A stretch of DNA of 64,000 bases from Theocolax elegans (taxonomy: Eukaryota > Arthropoda > Insecta > Hymenoptera > Cerocephalidae), in the NCBI GenBank assembly GCA_026168455.1, contig CM047425.1:7414001-7478000 (forward strand). The letters are read 5' to 3'. The first letter of the stretch is position 1. Every line of letters begins with the position of its first letter. The notes beneath the pieces are model-generated. The model made no database searches. It saw only the letters and a program-made list of their open reading frames with translations, and had not been told where the DNA came from. The position numbers and the translations under genes are program-made. Of the stretch, positions 48,101 through 60,350 are shown piece by piece.

Positions 48101-51100
48101 TTCGGCTTCTTGCCGCGAATTATTATATGACTCGCGATTTACGGAAGTCGCGCGCTGCTCGCGTTGATTAGTGGGTTACCGGGTCTTAAACGCCCAGAGA
48201 TATACCAGAGTGCTTAATTTAGAAGCGTCTTTCTTAGCGGGCTCACTTTTAATCGTTTCAGTCGTAACTTTTTATGGGGTATGATTTTTATCTCGACTTC
48301 TGCGTGTTGCGATTCTTCGATAGACTTTACGACTTATTTAACCAAGCTACGTTTCGTATATATACATCTGTACATATCTATATACCTGTATTATGCATTA
48401 TACACTCCAAGGAAATTATTAATTCGGATACGATAATTTTCGTAAGATCGTAAAGTGATGTATCGTAAGATCGGATATAACGAAAGGACTTTTAATTACG
48501 TACTTTATTTTTATGCCCTTTGCAATATTACGTGAAATCTGTACTTCAAATTGCTTGTGTTGCACAAATTTCTTATTTGTTGCGCGTCGTTAACTCGTTA
48601 ATTACATATAAAAATCAACTCTGACATTTAATAAGTTATTATTCTTTTCTCTTTTAATTTTTTAACTGCTTCTGATACACTTTAACATCGCGATTGGAAT
48701 CTTCAATTCGTATAATATTTTTATTAGCTATTGTTTTCAAGTTTAATGGATTTTTTTTAAAAAGACGATTCATTTGCATGTAATACGAACGTATCGCAGA
48801 AGAAACGTTGTTTAATTATTTTATATGCAAGAGGTGCCAGATAATTTTCTTCAATATAACCGCAATGTTAATTTCATGTATACCGAAAGAAATGGTAATT
48901 TTTGATTAATTTGCTGCACTTAGATACATATTATATTAAGTTTAAACGGTATTCGCATTTAATTTATACTTATTCTGCTTCACTTTAATTTTTAATTTAT
49001 CATTATATTATTCGGACAGGATAATAAAGGAAACGATAATACGATTGAGTTAATAATAATGTGAATTTAGAGTAACGAAAATTAGTAGGATAATGATTCC
49101 AAGTATTGTTAATACAACAACAAAGAGATAAATATAACTCTGAAGAATGTACGTGCATCGAATATCTGGGATAAAGATCGTATATCCGGATGGGTTTCAT
49201 ACACATTTAAAGATGCACTTGTTGCGCCGGTTGAAGAAGGACAGAACGCGGAAAGCGCGTGCAACGAGTCGGTGGAATGCATGTATACCCGTTGCATTAC
49301 ATTTGCAAGTACGTCGTCGACCATATATATATACGTATAAGAAAAAGGGGTTCGCCGAATAAAGAGAGAAAGGGTACATATAGGAAGGAAGGGGTGGGTC
49401 GGTACAACACCATGCACCACCGGTCAATGAGGGGAAAAAAGAGCGTTCGAGATTCCGTTGTAATCAATCTCTCTCCCACTCTCTCACTCTCTGTCGAGTA
49501 GGTCAAAGGCTTGTTATGCTAATGCCTGAAAAGTGCATACAAGTGCGCGCAAGTGCAACGAGAAGCAAGAAAGGAGATACGAGATGATCCGTTTACAATT
49601 CGTATGTACGATTGGCAAAGGTAAAGGGAGAAGGACATTGCGCTTTACCTTTTTATTTTTATTTTTAACGGGGTGGATGAAAGAGGTCATTCATATAAGG
49701 TGGTCAAACCCATTTAAAAACTCGTTTCCACCATCGTTTTCCGAGGTCCATTAATCTCTCGTTGACCCTTTCCTTTATTTTTTTATACCTATACCTATAT
49801 ATGTATATATGTATATATGTATATACGTACACACACGTACGTGAGTTTTTGCAGTGCATTGTCACCAACTCGCGTTTCGTCGTTGCCGTCGTCGTCGTCG
49901 TCGTCGTCGACGTCGTCTACTCGTTGTCACGGAATTTGCGGTTGTTTTGTTTGCCCCACACCCCTGACCAATATTCTACTTGTGTCTCTTGTATATACAC
50001 CCGGGACTCCCGGAAATGTCCGCGCGATTTTCATTACATAAACTTAGCTAGATGACTCTTTACATTTTTACTTCACTATATATATAAAATACGATACACG
50101 GCCTATCGGACGACGTACCCATACATTAGAGAATAATTAACGACGAGATATTTACCTTATCCATCATTCACTAATTAGTATAATATATATATATACATAT
50201 ACGGAGGAACACAAAGTCTAAAAAGAAATTGCAACTCCTCTATACCCGTAATTGCTCTGTAATTATCGATAACACGCGCGATTGAGTTGGAATCAGCTCA
50301 TCATTTGGAATACAGTCTAGCAGCCTAATACCCCGAAATTTGAGAAAAAGAAACAACCTTACTTTCGAACCTTCCGGTATATATTTCGACGGCTAATATC
50401 CTATCATCGAGTAGTAAAAGCCTCGAATTTTTTGAATTTCATATCTTCCTCCGGTTAAAATCGCAAATTACACATTGTCAATCTACAAGTTGAACCGAGA
50501 GCATCAGAGTGAGCGAAAGGCGAGAGTGAGAGAGGGAGAGACCGAAGAGAGCAGTGACACAGAGGTATTATATAAATGCAACAATATTACGCGTCTACTC
50601 TATTGTACGCGAGGGCAACATGACAGTTTAGAGCGCCGGCGCGTAATTACACACCATGCGAACGTCGGAAAGCTGTTTTTGGGTAGGTGCACTGGCACGC
50701 AGAGCCAACTGCACCAAGAGAGGAGGAGAGAACTCTATACAACTCTTGGAAATACTGCGATGTTCCCTTTTTGTTTATGTAACGCGTGCCCACGATCTGT
50801 GGTAATTTTGCGTGTGCGAGCCCATCGACCACATGTGTATACCTCCGCGTTTGCCTTTCTATACACTTCGTTCTAGACTTATTTTCTTCCTCTTACTTTT
50901 TTTACTTTTATTATATTTTATATTTTTTTCTTTTCGTTACGCCAAATTCGTACGCGGTTTCAACAAAAATAATATCCCAAAAATATAGTTATTAATTTTC
51001 ATTGCACGTTAAAATCTTCCGTTGTTAATTATTTTTATATCGCATTTTCTTGTTAAAATTACAATATCGTTAAAAAATGATTTATGTAAATTATACGAAA

Positions 51101-53033
51101 ATATACGTTGAAAATTTTAAAACTTTCGTATTGAATACACCTTTTTTTATAGGTGTACAAAACTGGTTTCCACATAGTATTTAATGTACCAAGTCGGAGA
51201 AGGATAAATGCGGTTCTAACCTGACATTGAGTATCACATAAAAATCAAACATTTGAACGAATTTTTGAGTTATAACTGATATTACATTCATTAGCATTAA
51301 TTAAATTATCTTTGAAATATAACGCGATTGTTAAATAATATTGACGATATCTTACAGGATGCTCGTGCATTCTTTTATTTTCAAAGCTTTCGGTAAGTAG
51401 ATTGGATTTTTCGCGATTGCCAAGGAAAATTCTATAAATAATTAATTATATACCTATAATATATGATTTTTTTTAAATAACTCACTAGATTCTAGCACAT
51501 GAAAGAATGACGATTTCAAGAATGATCGTGAAAGTATCAAGCGAGAAACATATCTTAAGGGAAAAAAAATCACCTACCACATTCATACAGTTAATAGTAA
51601 GGAGTACAACGTTATTTAGTTGTTATATACATAAATGAAGGTATTAAATTTTCGTACGTTTAGGTGTACGCGCGGAATAATAGTCTGCTGTTGCGGAGAG
51701 TGCAAATGATGCAGCTAGTTAAAGAACAATTGACGTCGGAGAACGGAAAAGAGGTGAAAGAGAGGACGAGAATATAAGGTATAGAGAAAAAGAGAGGACG
51801 GATTCGGTTATTGTCCAAATTCAAGGGGCGCAACTCTGTACGCTATTCGTGTCTAAGAGAACTAGTTTTAACGTTGTATCTCGCTTCGCGCGCATACCAG
51901 TTTGCTCGGAACTCTTTTTTTTTTTTTTTTACTTCAAACTCTCCCTCTTTGTACCTGTCCTTACCTTTCCCGTTGACTCTTTACTACTACTACGACTACT
52001 ACCACCACGAAGGTTCGCCTCTTCGTACGAGGCTTTGCATTTCAAACTCGCACACATACGCACGCACGGAGAGAGAGAGAGGTACGTATGCGACTGTGCA
52101 TGAAAAATCAACGCTCAACCATGCAACCATAAAACACCGACTCTGGCCACTATAGCTATACGGTAGTTTAGATCGTTTCAGTCGGTGTGCAAGCTCACCA
52201 AAGTTTTCCCGGCGAAAAAGGTACTTAAGCAACAAGTTTGCGGGTTCTTGACCGTTAATTTCTCTTCTTTATTTCTTATGAATTATAAACTTCATTTGAA
52301 TATTATTTGCATATTATAAAACTAGTAGCATCAATTATCTATTGTGCCCTTGTCGTGTATACTCATATGTATATATGTGTGTGTGTGCGCACGCAACTAC
52401 AATACAACTAGGTGCAATGAACGTAAGCTGTATATTGTTTTTGTATCTACTTTACATGCGTGGAACATTTATTCACTGTTTAAATACAACGACAAAATAT
52501 ATCGTACCTTAAGTAATTATATAATATAGAGTACCGAATTTATCTTTCCTATATCACGCAACACGGTTGAATTTTATGCGGTTACGCATTTATTTTTATG
52601 CAGTTTGATTAAATTGTCAAAAATGATTAACAAGTGGCCGTTTCGTCGGCGGGTGCAAATTTTTTCAAAAAAAATGTTAAACGTATAAATGTACGATACG
52701 AGACAGCTATCCGACGAATATAGGAAAAATAACAGATTACTGTTGTGACGTGACAGCCGTGCTGTCTGGCATCGGAAGGCCAAAGAACTCGCAATCGAGA
52801 AAGAGAGAAAAGGAGAGAGAGAGAGAGAAAGAGAAACAGCAAGAGAGAGAGAGAGAGAGCAGGTGTTTCGCAAAGCTCGCTTTTGCGGACCAGAGGCGAC
52901 GTTTCGCTCCGTAAAAGCTGCGATAAAGTTAAACGAGAAGCGTAAAGAAACTTTAAGATCAACAACGGACAAACTCAAAAGAATAAACAAATTCGAGGGG
53001 TGGAGTTCAATTTCGCATTTTATCTCGACTTAC
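48101..53033. other. Mostly A+T-rich noncoding stretch
   Basis: No supported gene. Contains a (GTC)n tract at 49879-49917, CT- and GA-rich patches at 49460-49500, 50505-50550 and 52795-52860, and A+T-rich DNA elsewhere. Open frames at 50475-50876 and 52574-52990 are largely low-complexity and lack splice or domain support. Confidence 0.5.
49879..49917. repeat. (GTC)n trinucleotide repeat
   Basis: About 39 bases of GTC repeats with one GTT/GCC and one GAC interruption. Confidence 0.9.
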
Positions 53034-53097
53034 CGTTTCTTCGTGCTGCTCGCCACAGACGGTTCCACAACTAGCGCCGATTCAAGAAACGTATAAC
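53034..53097 (-). CDS. Candidate coding exon
   Basis: On the minus strand TTATTTTTGAATGTTACAG precedes a 64-base segment followed by a consensus donor (ACG then GTAAGT). Two phases contain stops; the only open phase, after one carried base, reads YTFLESALVVEPSVASSTKK and ends with two bases of the next codon. Its exit phase matches the entry of the 63-base candidate at 43278-43340. The composition is not repetitive. I do not recognise the protein family. Confidence 0.4.
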
Positions 53098-56000
53098 CTG
53101 TAACATTCAAAAATAATAATTCGTTATTTACATATCTTAGTATGCTCCACTAAACTACCACATATTTGCAAAAACTTAAAAAAAATATACTATAATTACT
53201 TGGTTTATAGATAAATTTAACAAAAACAAATATATTAATAATTAATGTGTACAAGAATATAGGAGAAAGATTGTATAGATATCGGCATAAATCTTAAAAT
53301 TTTAAACTTTAATGTGTAAGCGTTCCTTTTAAAATGCATTAAATTATAAATTACTTTAACGACGTATAATGCGTTTAATAAGATTTTCAACAGAATTCTG
53401 AGTTGAAACTTGAAACATGCACCAAATAATACGCATTAAATATTACGCTATAAGTACTCAAAATTACTACTTGCGATTACATTTAAAACGCATAATTACA
53501 AATTATAGTTAATTGCTGTTTGAAAAATATATTATTCGCGTTTGTAAGTGCATCAAGAGATAACGAAGATTTGAAATTTGATCATTCAAATTTCATTGCT
53601 CCATATAATTAAGTCACAAAATTACAAATAATTTATGCAAAACAGAGGCAAGGTAAACCTATAGTTAAATATTTTTCATCAAATAAATAAAAAGATATAA
53701 TCAACATTAAAAGCAAATAATTTAAAGATATGACTAAACCAATGGTTAATTCGTTTGATTACAGATTATTTTTTTTTTAAAAAAATGAATGATTCAAATA
53801 TTCATAAGATTTGTATCCAATCTTGTGTCTTACTTAATTAATGGCCTGGTAGAAACCTTATCATATTTTGGTTAATAATTAGCTAAAAATGACGTTTTTC
53901 GCCATAAATTGATCAAATTATGGTGAAATTTCTACTATGGACGATATATCCAATTTATCATTATATCGGTAATTTCCTTTTGTATATTTCAGATTCGTAT
54001 TAAATAATTTGTCTCGAAGAAAATTTCTACCTTCGTACGTTAAAATAAAATGAAATTGTAATGGAATAATCCATCAAGGATAGAACGAAGAATATATTCG
54101 GAAATATAGCTGAAACCCGGGTTTATACCGTTGCCGGTAGGAGCAAGCGAACATTTTGAAAACCGAGAGTAGAAAATCCAGCTCCAAAACTTCCAGGTCA
54201 GTTCTTCGCATTCATAGAGCTATTATTTTCCCATGCGGCAACCATAAGCGGTGTCGAATTCAGGCCTCCGCGTTCACGGGCCACCTAAAAAACAACCTAT
54301 GAGAGAGAGAAAGAGAGGCCGTAATTTCGATACCGATAGTAGAACCACGAGTAAAACTGCCAGGTCAGTAAGAAGTTTTTCCCATGAAAAGCTCATTCCC
54401 GTTTGTAGGCTACCGGTTCGTATACCAGTCCATCTATTCGATCAACCGTCATCGCGATCCAAACGTCCAAGGTCCGTTGGTCAACTTCCGGGTGCGACTA
54501 GCTTCCGCATGCGCTCCCGCAAACTGGTATATATTAATAATAAAAGCCAGTCGCGTCTCCGTCGACTCCCCTTCGTGCACATGTATATATATATGTATGT
54601 ATGTATATATGTATACCGCGAAAAAGCCGCGGTCGGCGCCGCTATCATCGCTCTATTCACCGGTATTCTAATCAGGATCGGGAAGAGTTTATGTGAACGT
54701 AACCTGCCGCGGGGTCTCGCACTTCTGGATTTCTCGATCTCGTCCTTCTCTAGTTCTAGCCGAGCCAAAAGAGAACGAGACTCTCTGCTATGGGGGCCCC
54801 TCCCTTCACTCTACACACACGCACACACATTCTTTCTCTTCCCGTTCGCTCTCTCTCTCTCACTCGGTTTTTTTCCCCCGAGAGCTCTCCCTCTTTTACC
54901 TTATACTCGCCTCCTCACTCCTCCCTCCCTTTCCTGGGCTCGATTCTTTGGTTAGCGCGGGCCATTATATTGGCCCAAACTTGACTAGTTATCCACGCGT
55001 ATTTCCTTTCCATTTCATTCCATTCCATTCCGCGAGTCTATGCTCGCGCGTAAGCCAGATGTTTTTCTACCGGTTCGACGCGAATATAAGCGCAAGCGAG
55101 CGAGCGAGCGTCTACGAAGGAAAACGAGGGAGAGACCAAAATGGGATTTCCCCCTTAAAACTAGCTCAGCTGCACCCTTCGTTCCATAGTAATGTCTATT
55201 CGAAAAATGGTACCGTTTATATTCGGGTAGTTTGCGCAACAACAACACACACGGACACGTACACATGGAGAGACCGATAGGGAGGGAAAGAGAGAGAGAG
55301 AGGGAGAGAGAGAAATGCAGAGTTACTCCCACAAGTACGGGTACAGTCGATCACAATTAAACCCGAGGTAATTGAATATATTTGCGAAAGGAGAATGTCC
55401 AAACGAAGCAGAAAGCTAATCGGATTGAAGCGAGACATCGATACAGTTCCATGAATAGCCCATCGCGATAAAAATCAGGAACGGACGACTCCGCTTTCCT
55501 CGATGTTTATAAGGAGATCCATGGTGGCGAGCGCCGACGACTACGAGCGAGCGAGCGAGCGATCGCGTTCGCTATAACGGCAAATATTCGCGCACCATCG
55601 CGTACAGTCGACCAAGAGTAAGTGTATTGCGCGTCTGGTTTGAAGTGTCTCGAGATAGTATCCTTTTTCAGCCCTCCCTCTATAGATATACGTATGCGTA
55701 TACGCGGTAGGAGCCGGGTCGCGCACGAGCCTCTCGTCGAATTTCCAACGAGTCTAGACGCAGCCAATCTCTCGGATCTCGCTGAGCAGCACCTACGGAT
55801 CTGCCGATAACCATCTAGAAACTGCATTTCTAGTAGCCCCGGGACCGACCGCCCCGACCGCCCCGACCGAGTGACCGATGATAAAGGAGAACAGCACGAA
55901 TTTCGTGAATGGAAGCGCGAGAGTGAAGCACAAAGACGACCGAGAAGAACAAAACATTATACGAAGAAAGAGAAGTATATAGGTGAAGTGGAAGAAGGAG

Positions 56001-57278
56001 GAGGAGGAGGCGAAAGAGGGATGCTGAGGACAGGAAGACCCAAGAACCAAAAGAAGCAAAAGAAGAAGAAGAAGAAGAAGTAAACCAAGACGAAAAGCCG
56101 CTCGAGCACGAGGAAAACGCATAGTACACGCATAAAGAAGACAAAGTGGGACAATACGCGCCCAACGGAATAATAACGAGGCTTGTTAGATCGCTCGAGG
56201 AAGAGGGCTTCGGCTATTTTAAATGCCCGAAGCAAAAGGGCTACAATGAGAGGTTTCGAACTTCTTGGCCCAACCGAGAACCCTGAAATGAAGTTGGCTA
56301 TACATGGATTAGGATGCACACCCGGGTCAATTTGAATGTGAATCGGCTGCGAACTTCGGTTGAAATTTTTAGGTTGCGATTCTCTTATGCGAATGCGTCT
56401 ATACGTACGTCTATATGTATATACATATATAGGTATGTGTATTAAAAAAAAGGGGCTTCCGTTTCAAATTTCAGCCCAGTCGCGAAACCCTCCGGTTTGA
56501 AGAAATTTTGGACTCGCTAGCAGACGAGAAACGAGTTTTGAAGTGAATTTCTTCACTGTCTCACCCCATGACATGAGAATCAGTAAAGGATTCATTTGAC
56601 GCTTTAATAATTTCGATTGTTACCCTCTTCGTGGAAAACGTCAAGTCCAGTAAATGTCAAGTGTATAATAATAAATCCAGTTCTTCCTTCTCTCTTTTTC
56701 TCTCTTTATTTATCTCTGTATTATATTATTCAATATTGTAATGAATGTTCACTTCGTGCCCATCTAAACGGAACAGTTTAAAGAAAAAAAAAAGTGTCGC
56801 TCTCTTCTCTAACTTCAAATAATTGATGGTAATATAAGTAATATTCATTAAATTCAACAGAGAGTATCATTTCCTTTGAATACTCGCACCCTCAATTACG
56901 TACTTGTACGTACCTAAATATGTAAATATTCCAATTTTGTCATCATCGCGTTTCATCATTCATAACAATTTATTTCTTATTACCTACTTATAACTTCATT
57001 ATTCAGTCATTATTTTTTAGATATATGCTTGGTTGTACAAACATGTTCATCCTTACCATGTTTACAACGAAAACTGAAGTCACATTAAATTTAATTTGTC
57101 GTGATTTACATTAGATGATCATTCTCTCGTTATTTACCAACGGCATGGTAATAATACATTGCTAATTGTCGTTTTGAGTAATCAGTTTGCAAATAACTAA
57201 AACACAACGAATTCTATACATTTTCGAATGAAACAACGTAGTTTGTGCGAATTATTAAAATATTGTTATAATAAATAC
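53098..57278. other. Noncoding stretch with G+C-rich middle
   Basis: 53098-54100 is A+T-rich. 54100-56350 is more G+C-rich, with GA/CT microsatellites (54301-54318, 54856-54863, 55288-55311), (GAGC)n near 55545-55561 and an (AAG)n tract at 56052-56082. The 234-codon frame at 54251-54955 and 195-codon frame at 54693-55280 are dominated by CT/CA-repeat translation and I do not accept them. The G+C-rich part could hold a transcription start, but I see no clear core promoter. Confidence 0.45.
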
Positions 57279-57307
57279 CTGTGTACGGTTGGTATGTATA
57301 ATTAAAC
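57279..57307 (-). CDS. Very weak minus-strand microexon candidate
   Basis: On the minus strand GGGCTTTTTGGTGACAG precedes 29 bases followed by a fair donor (ACAG then GTATTT). In the phase FNYTYQPYT it exits in phase 1, matching the entry of the candidate at 53034-53097. So short a segment could easily be coincidence. Confidence 0.12.
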
Positions 57308-60170
57308 CTGTCACCAAAAAGCCCATGAATAATAAAACTAACTTGAAGTTAAAGTTTCTCAGGGGTTACATTTCAACTAAAATTCTAATTCATAAATACA
57401 TTTAAATAAAAATGAAGAGTATACGAGTACCGAATTCTATCACTATATACTGTTGCTAAGTAAATTTAATACACTGCACTAGCTAAATCGGGTGTTCAAC
57501 CCTTCGTTTCATTTTAATTAATTTTTTTGTCTATTCTCCTTTTGTATATGATTTTCAAATTAAAATATAATTTATTCATCGTATTTCTTCAACGAACAAA
57601 TTTGAAGTTATAAATTTAAATTGATCTCCGGTAATGAATAATGTAATATTCTATAATTATTTATTAAATGAGGCCTTGTTTTTAGTAAAAATCGCGTTTC
57701 ATGTAACAAAATATTTTCATGCTTTTCCTTTCAACTCATAGTTATTTATTGAACTATAATTGAAAGTTCTTGGAACTTTTAAACTAATTCTCTACTTGTA
57801 GGTTAACTGTGAATCTAAACCTGCTTATAAATTTAATTAAAAATTGTCAAGATAAAAATGTTATGAATTCGTGATTATTTTCGTAAAAACTATATTATGA
57901 TCTCTTAACAAAACTTTAAATTTTTTCATAAATTAAAAATTCTTTAATTCGAAAAAAAATGTTCCTAATTAAGTTTAATATTCTTCAGTACGAGGGAAAT
58001 TTTCACTCAAAATATATAGTGACTTAATTTCGGTAAACCTACGAGTGAAATTTCATTCCAACAAATTTAGAGAATCTAAACGAATTTTAAAGTACGTTGA
58101 TCGCGAAAAGGTGTAAACATAATTTGAATCGATTGTAGGTTTGGTTATTCCATTACACGACACAAGCAAATTGGATAAAAAGCGGCGTTTCGGTACAAGG
58201 TATGCACTAGCACTTTTTATCCCCTACATTGGAGAAGGATGTTGTAATTTTAGACTACAACATTTTTCTCGGTGTAAAGTTTAGGAATTGAAGTTTGTAG
58301 AAAGGATGCCACGAATATGAAAAAACGTTTAGAAAATTTTTAGCTGATTAACACCAGCGACGTATTTCCACGAAAGTGTGTGAATAAAACTTGTAACTTG
58401 TACTATAGTGAAAGAAGAAAATTTATGTTGAAACCTAGATCAAACACATCAAGTTCATTGGAAACTAGAAATGAACGGTAAAACGTATATGCACAAGGTG
58501 TTAGCCGGTATATACGTATAAGATCCATCCACATTAACATCCGCAAATTTCAAGATCGACCAAAGCAGTCGGAAAGTTATGTTAATACGTTGGCTCATTT
58601 TATTTTCGTCGTTACGGCTGGGTTGCGCGGTCATACAACTACGAAACGAAAGAAAGCTGCGAGGAGAGGCGTCGTAAAAAAAAAAAAAAAAAAAAAAGTG
58701 TAGCGCTCGAACAAGTCGTAAGTAGAATCTTTCTCTCTAACGACGCAACGTCCCATGAATTAGTAAACGAAGGTCGAACCTGTACTACATCCGCCTGGAT
58801 TCCTAATCCTATTACGCACGTCCCTTCCTCTCATCATTTTTTCGCGAGGCGCACACGCATACGCGCACACACAGGCATAAATCCAGGTACTTTCGAGCAG
58901 GTACGCATCCGCGCCTACTTGTCGTTTATAACGATGCGCAACGTAGCTGCGCGAGCTGCCGTTGTGTAAAAATGCCTATATATAGACGATCTAGCCTGAA
59001 CGGGGCATCCTTCTATACTTGTACACATGCACACACGTCTTATACTACACAGCTACCGAAGAAAGGACCGAGAGAGGGAGAGAGGGAGAGAGGCTTGACC
59101 CCTGGGGCGCGCAAACCCTTGTACATTAACGAACGCGAAATCGAGCGCGAAATTTCTCGCCAGCGTTTGCGCCTCCTTTTCTCATTATCCTTCACGTCAG
59201 CGTTCGTCTTGACGGTGACGTCGTCTCTTCTTCTTGGACTCTCGAAATCGACGGACGGTACGCACGCACGTACACAACCGTATATACAGATCGAATTAGT
59301 ATCTCATCGACGCACTCTACCGTGATCCTCGGTAACATGGCACACACGCCTCGTCTTGTCTCGTATTCGCTTCTTTCTCTTTTTATCCTTGTCAATCTCG
59401 TTCTCCTTTCTTTTTATTGCACCGAATTGGCTTTCGCATATGTGCGTCAAAACCTGTTACGTATATATCTCTATATCCTCTTCTATACCCATATTGCTTT
59501 GTATTTCCTCCTGCACCAACACTTACGAATATTATTCTCGTCATTATTATTATCGTTATTATCATTATATTAGTATTGTTGTTCTTATAGTATTATTGTC
59601 GCGTTCACTGTCATCATCCTCACCGTCGAAGACACTCGCCTCTCTCTTTTCTTCTTCGGGTAAAATGCCTACTTGATGGGTTTGTCGAGAAAATTGCTGG
59701 GACCGGAGAAAGATGTGAGAACGAAGTAAACAAACTTGCATACTTTCAACTCTCACGAACAAAGATGAAACGTTTCTAAAATTCATGGAAACAATTTATT
59801 AAAGGGTGATTTGAATTCAATACAGAAAATAATAACATTTATTAAAACAATTTAATAATCAAACGCGAATCACCGCGGTGGATTGTAAATAAACCCTTGA
59901 AACGTCAACTCTTATACACGCTGATTAATATGTTAAAAAGAAAACTTAACTTGAGTCACCGAATTCTCGGTACGAGCAATGTGTGTTTGGAGTCCCATTA
60001 AACTATATAACATTTTTTTCGAGCGTTAAACGTGAGTCATATAGTAGAATGCATCATTCGTATTCTTTTTTGTGTTTTTTTTTCTATTTTACTTTTTGCA
60101 CACTGCCTGAATGAAAGCGAACGAGTTAATGCAACGCCGAACGAAATTATCCACTGGGAAATTCCGTGAA
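57308..60170. other. A+T-rich stretch, then mixed composition
   Basis: No supported gene. An inverted repeat GGATAAAAAG/CTTTTTATCC lies at 58173-58222. A run of 22 A lies at 58676-58697. A CpG- and GA-richer patch lies at 58740-59340. Frames at 58972-59325 and 59322-59676 are low in complexity and have no recognisable domain. Confidence 0.45.
58676..58697 (+). repeat. Poly(A) run of 22
   Basis: 22 consecutive A on the plus strand. It could be a homopolymer or the tail of an old retrocopy, but no retroposed gene is recognisable upstream. Confidence 0.9.
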
Positions 60171-60350
60171 TCAACGAGGGCGAAGAATGCCGACGTATAG
60201 GAAGCGCGAGCCTAAAAGTGCGAATACCAGTAAACCAGCGAATTTGAAGAGAAATCCAAGTTTAGACAATTCAAAATCGTACAGTTTTTTTGGTGTCCAT
60301 ATATCGATATAACTTGCCATCTTCTTTGTAAGAGGAGCACCCGTTATAAG
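60171..60350 (-). CDS. Candidate small membrane peptide or terminal exon
   Basis: On the minus strand TATATGTATTTTCAG is a good acceptor, followed by an open frame to a TGA at 60171. An internal ATG at 60320 (context AAGATGGCA) would give a 49-residue peptide beginning MASYIDIWTPKKLYDFELSK. It has one hydrophobic helix (GFLFKFAGLLVFALLG) and a basic tail, the layout of a small single-pass membrane protein. AATAAA-type signals on the minus strand lie at 59838-59843 and nearby. Alternatives are a 3' terminal exon of a longer protein, or chance. I cannot assign it to a family. Confidence 0.35.
   Translation of the reverse strand, partial: LITGAPLTKKMASYIDIWTPKKLYDFELSKLGFLFKFAGLLVFALLGSRFLYVGILRPR

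Noticed and set aside
51358..51392. 35-base plus-strand segment with CTTACAG acceptor and GTAAGT donor
   Set aside because: All three phases are open in only 35 bases, so there is no coding information; a chance splice pair is likely.
54251..55280. Long plus-strand frames of 234 and 195 codons
   Set aside because: Most of the length is translated microsatellite (YIYMYVCIYVY, LSLSL, THTHTH). Frames overlap each other and show no domain.
58173..58263. Short inverted repeats GGATAAAAAG/CTTTTTATCC and ATGTTGTA/TACAACAT
   Set aside because: Eight to ten base arms in A+T-rich DNA are expected by chance.
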